From assembly GCA_937876275.1 (NCBI GenBank), contig CALFIA010000213.1, forward strand, positions 1-8,328: a DNA stretch of 8,328 nucleotides, given 5' to 3'. Below the pieces are notes generated by a model. The model saw only the letters and a list, made by a program, of their open reading frames with translations, made no database searches and had not been told where the DNA came from. Every line of letters begins with the position of its first letter. Position 1 is the stretch's first letter. The translations under genes were made by a program, and so were the position numbers. This DNA is from an uncultured Actinomycetes bacterium. Lineage in GTDB: Bacteria; Actinomycetota; Actinomycetes; S36-B12. Shown one piece after another: positions 1 to 5,422 of the stretch.

Positions 1-1
1 C

Positions 2-1123
2 GACAAGTTCCAGGGCTCGGTTGTGCCGGTCGAGGCAGGTTTTCTCGACTACGTCACGCCCGAGCCTCTCGGAGTGGTCGGCCAGATCGTGCCGTGGAAT
101 TTCCCGGTGATGTTCTGCAGCTGGAAGATGGGTCCGGCGCTCGCCGCAGGAAATACCGTCGTGATGAAGCCCGCAGAGCTCACGCCGATGAGCGCACTGC
201 GCATCGCAGAGCTGATGGCCGAGGTTGGCTTCCCAGCCGGCGTCGTGAACATCCTTCCCGGCTACGGCAACACGGCAGGCCAGCGCATTGTCGAGCACCC
301 GGGCATCGCCAAGGTCTCGTTCACCGGTAGCACGCCGGTGGGAAAGAATGTGGCGCGAGGCGCGGCCGACACCTTGAAGCAGGTGCATCTCGAGCTCGGT
401 GGCAAGGGCGCGAACATCGTCTTCGAGGATGCCAACATTCCCGCTGCTGTCGGGGGAACGGCCTTCGGGATCTTCCACAATCAGGGCCAGGCATGTATCG
501 CAGCCAGCCGGTTGATCATCCACGAGTCGGTTGTCGACGAGTTCCTCGAGCGTTTCCTCGCCCTCGCCGCCAGCATCAAGCTGGGTGATCCGAAGGATCC
601 TTCGACGGAGATGGGCCCGCTCACCTCGACCATGCATCGCGACCGCGTGCTCTCCTACATTGAGGTGGCCAAGAGCGAAGGCGGCGAGATTCTGCTGGGC
701 GGTAAGGCTCCGTCAGATCCCGCACTCGCCAATGGCTGCTACATCGAGCCCACAGTTGTGCGCACGGATCCGTCCTCGCGCGTCGCCTGTGAAGAGGTCT
801 TCGGCCCCTTCATGACCTTGCACACCTTCCGTACTGACGAGGAAGCGCTCGCGATCGCGAACTCGGTCGATTACGGCCTTGGCGGCGGACTCTGGACCAA
901 TAACCTCACTCGCGCGCACAAGATCGCACGCGAACTGCACGCCGGCATGGTGTGGATCAACTCGTACAAGCGCGTCAACCCGGGTTCACCGTTCGGTGGC
1001 ATGGGAGTCTCGGGGTACGGCCGCGAGATGGGCTTCGAGGCAATGCGCGAGTACACCGAGCCGAAGGCGATCTGGGTCAACATCGATGCCGCGATTCCGC
1101 CGTTCTACCCGCGGGGCAACTAA
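2..1123 (+). CDS. Aldehyde dehydrogenase, NAD(P)-dependent (5' end outside window); candidate 4-hydroxymuconic semialdehyde dehydrogenase
   Basis: This gene encodes an aldehyde dehydrogenase that would oxidise an aldehyde to a carboxylate with NAD(P)+ in the cytoplasm. The reading frame is open from base 2, so the true start lies upstream. The 373 residues present compare with about 480-500 for the family, so roughly 110-125 N-terminal residues are missing. Visible family motifs are PWNFP (about base 92), the cofactor-binding lysine of KPAE (167-169), FTGST (about 320), the general-base Glu of LELGGK (392-394), the catalytic Cys of NQGQAC (494-496) and EEVFGPF (791-811). All active-site residues in the visible part are intact. 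The TAA stop shares its last A with the ATG of the next gene (TAATG), so translation is probably coupled. The following genes act on maleylacetate and 3-oxoadipate, so oxidation of 4-hydroxymuconic semialdehyde to maleylacetate (the HapE/PnpE step of hydroquinone degradation) is an attractive role. Another aldehyde made from the same substrate is possible. The family call is near certain; the substrate is an inference. Confidence 0.95.
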   Translation, partial: DKFQGSVVPVEAGFLDYVTPEPLGVVGQIVPWNFPVMFCSWKMGPALAAGNTVVMKPAELTPMSALRIAELMAEVGFPAGVVNILPGYGNTAGQRIVEHPGIAKVSFTGSTPVGKNVARGAADTLKQVHLELGGKGANIVFEDANIPAAVGGTAFGIFHNQGQACIAASRLIIHESVVDEFLERFLALAASIKLGDPKDPSTEMGPLTSTMHRDRVLSYIEVAKSEGGEILLGGKAPSDPALANGCYIEPTVVRTDPSSRVACEEVFGPFMTLHTFRTDEEALAIANSVDYGLGGGLWTNNLTRAHKIARELHAGMVWINSYKRVNPGSPFGGMGVSGYGREMGFEAMREYTEPKAIWVNIDAAIPPFYPRGN

Positions 1124-1980
1124 TGGCCAACATCACGACCCTCTCCGATGCGATCGCCACTCATGTACGCGATGGGCAGACCCTCGCGCTCGAAGGCTTC
1201 ACGCACCTCATTCCCAATGCAGCGGCGCACGAGATTATTCGGCAGCGCAGGAAGAACCTCACGCTCGTGCGCATGACGCCTGACGTGACCTATGACCAGC
1301 TCATCGGTGCCGGCTGCGCCGACAAGTTGATTTTCTCCTGGGGTGGCAATCCCGGAGTCGGATCGCTTCATCGTTTCCGCGATGCGGTCGAACGTGAGTA
1401 CCCGCACCAGCTCGAGATCGAAGAGCACAGCCATGCAGGAATGGCTACTCGCTATGTGGCAGGTGCCAGTGGCCTGCCCTTCGGGATGCTGCGTGGTTAC
1501 GTCGGTACCGACCTTCTCAAGTACACCTCGACTATCTCGACAGTGACTTGCCCGTTCACCGGCGAAGAACTCGCTGCCGTCCCGGCACTTACCCCTGATG
1601 TGGGCATCATCCACGCGCAGCAAGCCGATCGGCATGGCAACGTCGGGCTCTGGGGTATTCAGGGTGTCCAGAAGGAAGCCGTCATGGCGTCGAAGGCCAG
1701 CATCGTCACCGTCGAGGAGATCGTCGACGAACTCGACCCGCGCGTGACCGTGACGATTCCCTCATGGGTGATCTCATCCGTCGCAGTCGTGCCTCGCGGT
1801 GCGCATCCGTCCTACGCCCACGGTTACTACGAGCGCGATAACGACTTCTACATCGGGTGGGATTCCATCAGCAAGGATCGTGACGCCTTTAATGCCTGGA
1901 TCGAGCGACATATTCATCAGACCTCTGATTACGCCGAGCACTTGCGTCTGGTCGATGCGGAAGAGGGAGTGCTCGCATGA
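1123..1980 (+). CDS. catI: 3-oxoadipate CoA-transferase subunit A (CatI-type)
   Basis: This is the alpha subunit of a two-subunit family I CoA-transferase. With CatJ it would move CoA from succinyl-CoA to 3-oxoadipate, giving 3-oxoadipyl-CoA for thiolytic cleavage to acetyl-CoA and succinyl-CoA. The protein has 285 residues, close to the roughly 280 of CatI from Pseudomonas knackmussii B13. From memory it resembles that protein along its whole length: LALEGFTHLIP near residue 21, LVRMTPD near 48, the glycine-rich SWGGNPGVGS at 72-81, YVAGASGLPF near 111, CPFTGE near 145, and HPSYAHGYYERDN near the C-terminus. Glutaconate CoA-transferase A and IpdA are more distant relatives. The frame is open upstream to an ATG at 952, but the start at 1123 matches the homologous N-terminus, follows GGGG at 1113-1116 and touches the dehydrogenase stop. 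The last codons overlap catJ by 4 bases (ATGA). The subunit assignment is secure. The 3-oxoadipate substrate is well supported by the neighbouring maleylacetate reductase. Confidence 0.92.
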   Translation: MANITTLSDAIATHVRDGQTLALEGFTHLIPNAAAHEIIRQRRKNLTLVRMTPDVTYDQLIGAGCADKLIFSWGGNPGVGSLHRFRDAVEREYPHQLEIEEHSHAGMATRYVAGASGLPFGMLRGYVGTDLLKYTSTISTVTCPFTGEELAAVPALTPDVGIIHAQQADRHGNVGLWGIQGVQKEAVMASKASIVTVEEIVDELDPRVTVTIPSWVISSVAVVPRGAHPSYAHGYYERDNDFYIGWDSISKDRDAFNAWIERHIHQTSDYAEHLRLVDAEEGVLA

Positions 1981-2756
1981 CGACTCCGGTGATCGCGGAT
2001 GAGGAACTGGTTGCGACCGACGACGAGATGATGATGATCGTCGCTGCACGTGAGTTGCGTAACGGAGTCGTCTGCTTCGTGGGTATCGGAATGCCGAGCA
2101 CGGCGGCAAATCTCGCTCGACACATGCACGCACCCGATGCCGTGCTGATCTACGAGTCGGGCACGATTGGCGCGAAGCCCACCAAGCCGCCGCTGTCGAT
2201 CGGTGACGGTGAGTTAGCCGACACCGCCGACGCAGTCGTGTCAGTTCCCGAGATCTTCACTTACTGGCTGCAGGCAGGCCGCATTGATGTCGGCTTCCTC
2301 GGTGCTGCCCAACTCGATAAGTACGGCAACATCAACAGCACGGTCGTCGGAGACTACGACCACCCGAAGGTGCGCCTGCCCGGTGCCGGTGGCGCTCCGG
2401 AGATCGCCGGAAGTGCGGGAGAGATCTTCCTGATGCTGCGCCAGAACAACCGGGCGTTCGTCGAGAAGGTCGACTTCCTCACCAGCGTCGGCAATGCCGA
2501 GGGCGGCGACTCACGCCAGCGGATGGGTATGCGGGGGAAAGGTCCGTCGGTCGTCATCACTGACATTGGCGTACTTCGGGCCGATCCGGTCAGTGGAGAA
2601 TTCGTGCTGACTTCACTACACGAGGGCAAGACTGTTGACGAGGCGAAGGCTGCCACCGGCTGGGATCTGCGCATCGCCGAGAACGTCGAGACCACTGCGC
2701 CTGCGACTGCGGAGGAGCTCCGCGTCTTGCGTGCTCTGAAGGCCGGAAGCGCATGA
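1977..2756 (+). CDS. catJ: 3-oxoadipate CoA-transferase subunit B (CatJ-type)
   Basis: This is the beta subunit of the same CoA-transferase and carries the catalytic glutamate that forms the glutamyl-CoA thioester. The 259 residues match the usual length of CatJ and GctB proteins. The oxyanion/CoA-loop motif GIGMPS lies at residues 36-41. The catalytic motif YESGTIGAKP follows, with Glu60 as the expected nucleophile by alignment from memory with the VESG motif of glutaconate CoA-transferase B. Further family motifs are DVGFLGAAQLDKYGNINST near 103-121, GDYDHPKVRLPGAGGAPEIAGS near 124-145, and RQRMGMRGKGP near 180. Because the glutamate is retained, a true transferase is expected rather than an IpdAB-type ring-opening hydrolase, in which that glutamate is lost. 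Both ends overlap neighbours by 4 bases (ATGA), which favours balanced synthesis of the two subunits and coupling to the reductase gene. Confidence 0.92.
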   Translation: MTTPVIADEELVATDDEMMMIVAARELRNGVVCFVGIGMPSTAANLARHMHAPDAVLIYESGTIGAKPTKPPLSIGDGELADTADAVVSVPEIFTYWLQAGRIDVGFLGAAQLDKYGNINSTVVGDYDHPKVRLPGAGGAPEIAGSAGEIFLMLRQNNRAFVEKVDFLTSVGNAEGGDSRQRMGMRGKGPSVVITDIGVLRADPVSGEFVLTSLHEGKTVDEAKAATGWDLRIAENVETTAPATAEELRVLRALKAGSA

Positions 2757-3826
2757 GCAAGTCGTTCATTCACGATGTGCCCGCGTCACGGGTGGTGTTC
2801 GCGAACGGTGCCATCGCTCAGGTGAGTGCCGAGGTAGACCGGCTCGGCTGCTCTCGGGTCATGTTGATCTCCGGCGGGCCGGAGGCGCAGTACGCCTCGA
2901 TCATTGAAGAGCAGCTCGGCGATCGCCTTGTTGCCCGCTTCATCGATGTCGTGATGCACGTGCCGGTGGAGGTCGTCGCCACGGCTGTTCAGGCAGCACG
3001 TGAGTCGGGTGCCGACTGCCTGATAGCCCTGGGCGGCGGCTCATCGACCGGTATGGCCAAGGCCGTGGCACTCGAGCTCGGACTCCCGATCGTTGCCGTC
3101 CCGACCACGTATGCCGGTTCGGAGATGACGAGCATCTGGGGTTTGACGGAGAACAGCCGTAAGACCACGGGTCGTGATCCGAAGGTGCTCCCGAAGACGG
3201 TGATCTACGACCCCGAGCTCACCGTGAGCCTGCCTGTCGAGATCTCGGCAGCCAGCGGGATGAATGCTCTCGCCCATTTGGTCGAGGCGCTCTACTCGCC
3301 AGGCATTTCACCCATCTCGTTCATGCAGGCACAAGAGGGTGTTCGTGCCCTGGCTGTCGCAATGCCGAAGGTAGTGGCGAATCCCGCAGATCTCGACGCG
3401 CGCGGTGACGCTCTGTACGGTGCCTGGTTGGCCGGCTGGGCCCTTGGTACCACGGGTATGGGCGTGCACCACAAGATCTGCCATGTGCTGGGTGGCGCCT
3501 ACAACCTTCCGCACGCTCCGATGCACTCTGCGGTGCTGACGTATGCGACCGCGTTCAACAACGACTTCGCCCCCGCCGCCATGGCATCAATTGTTCGGGC
3601 TTTCGCTGATGCCGGCATGAGCGTGAGCAGCGCCGCTGATGGAGTGTGGCAGCTCGCCACCGCGATCGGCGCACCTGTGAGCCTGACATCCGTCGGCTTC
3701 GATCCCGCTTCCATTGACGAGGCCGCTCAGGTCGTCGTCGAGGGGAAGCCCATCAACCCCCGTCCGGTGGATCTGGACGGAATTCGCGAGTTGCTACGCG
3801 CGGCGAGCGAAGGGTCACCACCGTGA
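2753..3826 (+). CDS. Maleylacetate reductase (iron-type alcohol dehydrogenase superfamily)
   Basis: The product should reduce maleylacetate to 3-oxoadipate with NAD(P)H, feeding the CoA-transferase encoded just upstream. It has 357 residues, typical for maleylacetate reductases such as TfdF, ClcE and MacA. The N-terminal dinucleotide-binding half carries GGGSSTG at 94-100 and PTTYAGSE at 117-124. KTTGRD (137-142) followed by VLP and YDP is characteristic of this subfamily. In the C-terminal half, SGMNALAH (168-175) and the cluster His240, His244, His254, His258 mark the active site. The position of the first metal-binding Asp of iron alcohol dehydrogenases is Asn171 here. The companion positions His175, His240 and His254 keep the usual spacing. 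Maleylacetate reductases share this Asn as far as I recall, and it supports the call over a general alcohol dehydrogenase. The start overlaps the catJ stop (ATGA). The gene closes the catabolic block and is followed by a gap of about 155 bases. Known symbols (macA, clcE, tfdF, hapF) depend on the pathway, so none is assigned. Confidence 0.93.
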   Translation: MSKSFIHDVPASRVVFANGAIAQVSAEVDRLGCSRVMLISGGPEAQYASIIEEQLGDRLVARFIDVVMHVPVEVVATAVQAARESGADCLIALGGGSSTGMAKAVALELGLPIVAVPTTYAGSEMTSIWGLTENSRKTTGRDPKVLPKTVIYDPELTVSLPVEISAASGMNALAHLVEALYSPGISPISFMQAQEGVRALAVAMPKVVANPADLDARGDALYGAWLAGWALGTTGMGVHHKICHVLGGAYNLPHAPMHSAVLTYATAFNNDFAPAAMASIVRAFADAGMSVSSAADGVWQLATAIGAPVSLTSVGFDPASIDEAAQVVVEGKPINPRPVDLDGIRELLRAASEGSPP

Positions 3827-3833
3827 CCACATC

Positions 3834-3856
3834 GTTATCCCGAATGACGGGATAAC
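3834..3856. promoter_or_regulatory. Perfect 9-bp palindrome, operator-like (upstream copy)
   Basis: GTTATCCCG at 3834-3842 and its exact reverse complement CGGGATAAC at 3848-3856 flank a 5-base spacer, AATGA. The dyad starts 7 bases after the maleylacetate reductase stop and ends 25 bases before the predicted -35 element of the binding-protein promoter. No T-tract follows, which argues against an intrinsic terminator, although the hairpin could still protect the 3' end of the upstream mRNA. The core TCCC-N7-GGGA recurs in modified form in the next dyad, which suggests a pair of binding sites for one dimeric regulator. The regulator is not in the window. Confidence 0.6.
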
Positions 3857-3878
3857 ACTCTCCCATTGTGGGAAAAGT
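3857..3878. promoter_or_regulatory. Imperfect palindrome, operator-like (promoter-proximal copy)
   Basis: The core is TCCCA-TTG-TGGGA at 3861-3873. The arms extend as ACT (3857-3859) and AGT (3876-3878), with one unpaired base on the left and two on the right. Its centre (3867) lies 22 bases, about two helical turns, from the centre of the preceding perfect palindrome (3845). Both share TCCC...GGGA half-sites, with an inner spacing of 5 here and 7 there. It ends two bases before the predicted -35 box, roughly -49 relative to a likely transcription start near 3916. That is a common place for an activator, or for a repressor that touches the polymerase. Confidence 0.5.
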
Positions 3879-3880
3879 GA

Positions 3881-3909
3881 TTGACGGCAGCCTTCACCGG
3901 TCGTAGGTT
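3881..3909 (+). promoter_or_regulatory. Predicted sigma-70-type promoter for the ABC importer genes
   Basis: TTGACG at 3881-3886 matches five of six bases of the -35 consensus. A 17-base spacer separates it from TAGGTT at 3904-3909, which fits the TAnnnT -10 pattern of actinobacterial housekeeping promoters. Transcription would begin near 3916 and leave a leader of about 65 bases before the binding-protein start. It sits directly downstream of the two palindromes, so they probably control it. This is the only good promoter-like match I see in either intergenic gap. Confidence 0.55.
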
Positions 3910-3919
3910 GCCGAACACC

Positions 3920-3941
3920 ACCGGCTCAAGGTGAGTCCGGT
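3920..3941 (+). promoter_or_regulatory. Leader hairpin in the 5' UTR of the binding-protein gene
   Basis: ACCGGCTCA (3920-3928) can pair with TGAGTCCGGT (3932-3941) across an AGG loop, giving a 9-bp stem with one bulged T at 3936. With transcription starting near 3916 this would form almost at the 5' end of the mRNA, a position that often protects transcripts from decay. A smaller 5-bp dyad, GGTTC/GAACC, follows at 3948-3961 just ahead of the ribosome binding site. It resembles no riboswitch known to me. The pairing is read directly; the function is inferred. Confidence 0.4.
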
Positions 3942-3972
3942 CACGGAGGTTCCCCCGAACCCCCTCTGAAAT

Positions 3973-3976
3973 GGAG
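3973..3976 (+). promoter_or_regulatory. Ribosome binding site that sets the binding-protein start
   Basis: GGAG at 3973-3976 lies 5 bases before the ATG at 3982. An in-frame GTG at 3976 overlaps the GGAG itself and so would lack a usable site. The ATG at 3982 also gives a cleaner signal peptide, beginning MRIAK. Confidence 0.75.
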
Positions 3977-3981
3977 TGCAG

Positions 3982-5319
3982 ATGAGGATCGCTAAGTCGA
4001 TTCGGGTCGTGGCGGCAGTCGCTGCTGTCGGCCTGATCGCCACCGCGTGTGGCAATAGCTTGGACAGCAATTCCTCGGGCGACGCAGCTGCAACCGCAGC
4101 CGCACCGAGTGGCTCTGCCGCAGCAAGCGGTGGCGCAACGGCAACGATCAAGGTCGGCTTCGTGTCGGCAGAGACCGGCCCGCTCGCGGGCTTCGGCGAG
4201 GCAGACAAGTTCGTGGTCGACACCATGGGCCAGTACTTCGCTGAGCACCCCATTTCCGCGGGAGGCACCAACTACAACGTCGAGATCATTCAGAAGGACG
4301 CCGAGTCTGACTCCAAGCGCGCCGCTGAGGTAGCCGGTGAGCTCATCAACACCGACGGTGTCGACGTGATCCTCGTCCACGGCACTCCCGAGATGGTCAA
4401 CCCTGTCTCGGATCAGTGCGAGGCAAACCAGGTCCCCTGCATCTCGTCCGATGCACCGTGGCAGCCGTACTTCATCGGTCGCGGCGGCAAGCCGGGCGAG
4501 ACCTCGTTCACCTGGACCTACCACTTCTTCTGGGGCCTCGAGGACATCGCAGCCGTGTACCAGGACATGTGGAACCAGGTCTCGACCAACAAGAAGGTCG
4601 CGGGCTTCTTCCCGAACGATCCTGACGGCCAGGCGTGGAGCGCCAACCTGCCCGACATGGTGAAGGCCAATGGTTACACCATCAACAACCCGGGCCTGCA
4701 CACCAACCTTTCGCAGGACTACTCCTCGCAGATCTCTGCATTCAAGAAGGACAAGGACGAAGTTCTGACGGGCGTTCCGCTGCCCCCCGACTTCACCACC
4801 TTCTGGAAGCAGGCCAAGCAGCAGGGCTTCAACCCGAAGATCGCAACGATCGGTAAGGCCCTGCTCTTCCCGTCGTCCATTGAGGCTCTTGGCGACATCG
4901 GCCAGAACCTGGGCACCGAGGTCTGGTGGAGTAACACCTCGCCGTTCAAGTCCAGCCTGACCGGACAGTCGGCAGCTGACTTCACCCAGGCATACACCGA
5001 TGCCACCAGCAAGCAGTGGACTCAGCCGCTCGGCTTCTCCGAGGCTCTGTTCGAGGTCATGGCAGCAGACGTCATCGCTGCCGGTGGCCCCGACAAGCAG
5101 AAGATGGTCGACGCCATGAAGACCATGAAGGTCAGCACCATCGTTGGCGACCTGGACTGGACCACCGGCCCGGTTCCCAACGTGGCGAAGACCCCGCTCA
5201 CGGGTGGCCAGTGGCGCAAGACCGCCGCGGGCTCGCAGTTCCCGTGGGAGCTCGTCATCGTGTCGAACTCCATCGCACCGATGGTTCCGACCGGAGGCAA
5301 GGTCGAGCCGCTCAGCTAG
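3982..5319 (+). CDS. Branched-chain-amino-acid-type ABC importer, substrate-binding lipoprotein (LivJ/LivK-like)
   Basis: This is the extracytoplasmic ligand-binding protein of the importer encoded downstream. The 445 residues begin with a lipoprotein signal: basic Arg2, Lys5 and Arg8, a hydrophobic stretch, then ATAC-G with Cys23 as the likely lipidated residue. Position -3 is Ala rather than the usual Leu. An Ala/Ser/Gly-rich linker covers about 28-52, and a type I periplasmic-binding fold starts at IKVGFVSAETGPLAGFG (56-72). The only other cysteines, Cys146 and Cys153, could form a disulfide. The stretch 158-184 is unusually rich in aromatic residues (Trp160, Tyr163, Phe164, Trp178, Tyr180, Phe182, Phe183, Trp184). 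Codons in the mature domain are strongly C- and G-ending, as expected for an abundant protein. The gene has its own promoter and is followed by a strong hairpin. The family is certain. The ligand is unknown; an aromatic acid or related compound is inferred from the upstream catabolic genes. Confidence 0.93.
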   Translation: MRIAKSIRVVAAVAAVGLIATACGNSLDSNSSGDAAATAAAPSGSAAASGGATATIKVGFVSAETGPLAGFGEADKFVVDTMGQYFAEHPISAGGTNYNVEIIQKDAESDSKRAAEVAGELINTDGVDVILVHGTPEMVNPVSDQCEANQVPCISSDAPWQPYFIGRGGKPGETSFTWTYHFFWGLEDIAAVYQDMWNQVSTNKKVAGFFPNDPDGQAWSANLPDMVKANGYTINNPGLHTNLSQDYSSQISAFKKDKDEVLTGVPLPPDFTTFWKQAKQQGFNPKIATIGKALLFPSSIEALGDIGQNLGTEVWWSNTSPFKSSLTGQSAADFTQAYTDATSKQWTQPLGFSEALFEVMAADVIAAGGPDKQKMVDAMKTMKVSTIVGDLDWTTGPVPNVAKTPLTGGQWRKTAAGSQFPWELVIVSNSIAPMVPTGGKVEPLS

Positions 5320-5326
5320 TCAGGTA

Positions 5327-5362
5327 GTGGGGTGGGGTGGCCTTCGGGCCGCCCCACCCCAT
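5327..5362 (+). terminator. Strong intercistronic hairpin with UUCG loop (attenuator or mRNA stabiliser)
   Basis: Starting 7 bases after the binding-protein stop, GGGGTGGGGTGGCC (5329-5342) pairs with GGCCGCCCCACCCC (5347-5360) around a TTCG tetraloop (5343-5346). That is 14 pairs including one internal T-G wobble (5338/5351). T5328-A5361 and a G-T wobble (5327/5362) can extend it. No run of T follows, so it is not a classical E. coli-type intrinsic terminator. Actinobacterial terminators often lack the T-tract, so partial termination is possible. Equally it may block 3' exonucleases and stabilise the upstream message. Either way it should give more binding protein than transporter subunits. 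The stem is certain from the sequence; the role is inferred. Confidence 0.7.
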
Positions 5363-5422
5363 GCCACAGCTCCACCGCACGACGTTTCATTTGGTCACCA
5401 CAAACACAGATAGCGAGGGCAC

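Noticed and set aside
952..1122. An upstream ATG extension of the catI frame into the aldehyde dehydrogenase gene
   Set aside because: The extra 57 residues are the dehydrogenase C-terminus read in another frame. Homologous CatI proteins begin near the ATG at 1123, which also forms the TAATG overlap.
1120..1635. A 171-codon minus-strand frame opposite catI
   Set aside because: It lies wholly within a confident gene, shows no recognisable motif and has no independent promoter or ribosome binding site that I can see.
3834..3856. The perfect palindrome as a rho-independent terminator of the catabolic operon
   Set aside because: No T-tract follows, and a related dyad adjoins it next to a promoter, so an operator reading is favoured. 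A 3'-end role is not excluded.
4063..4140. A repeat-like Ala/Ser/Gly-coding stretch near the start of the binding-protein gene
   Set aside because: It is the usual flexible linker after a lipidated cysteine in actinobacterial binding proteins. No regular tandem unit is present.
3835..4701. A 288-codon open frame on the minus strand opposite the intergenic gap and the binding-protein gene
   Set aside because: It is antisense to a well-supported lipoprotein gene, its translation is low-complexity with no recognisable domain, and it covers the promoter and palindromes. Such frames are common opposite GC-rich genes with strong third-position bias.
5329..5340. A G-quadruplex in the GGGGTGGGGTGG run
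   Set aside because: It has only two G4 runs plus a GG, and the run is fully accounted for as one arm of a near-perfect hairpin.
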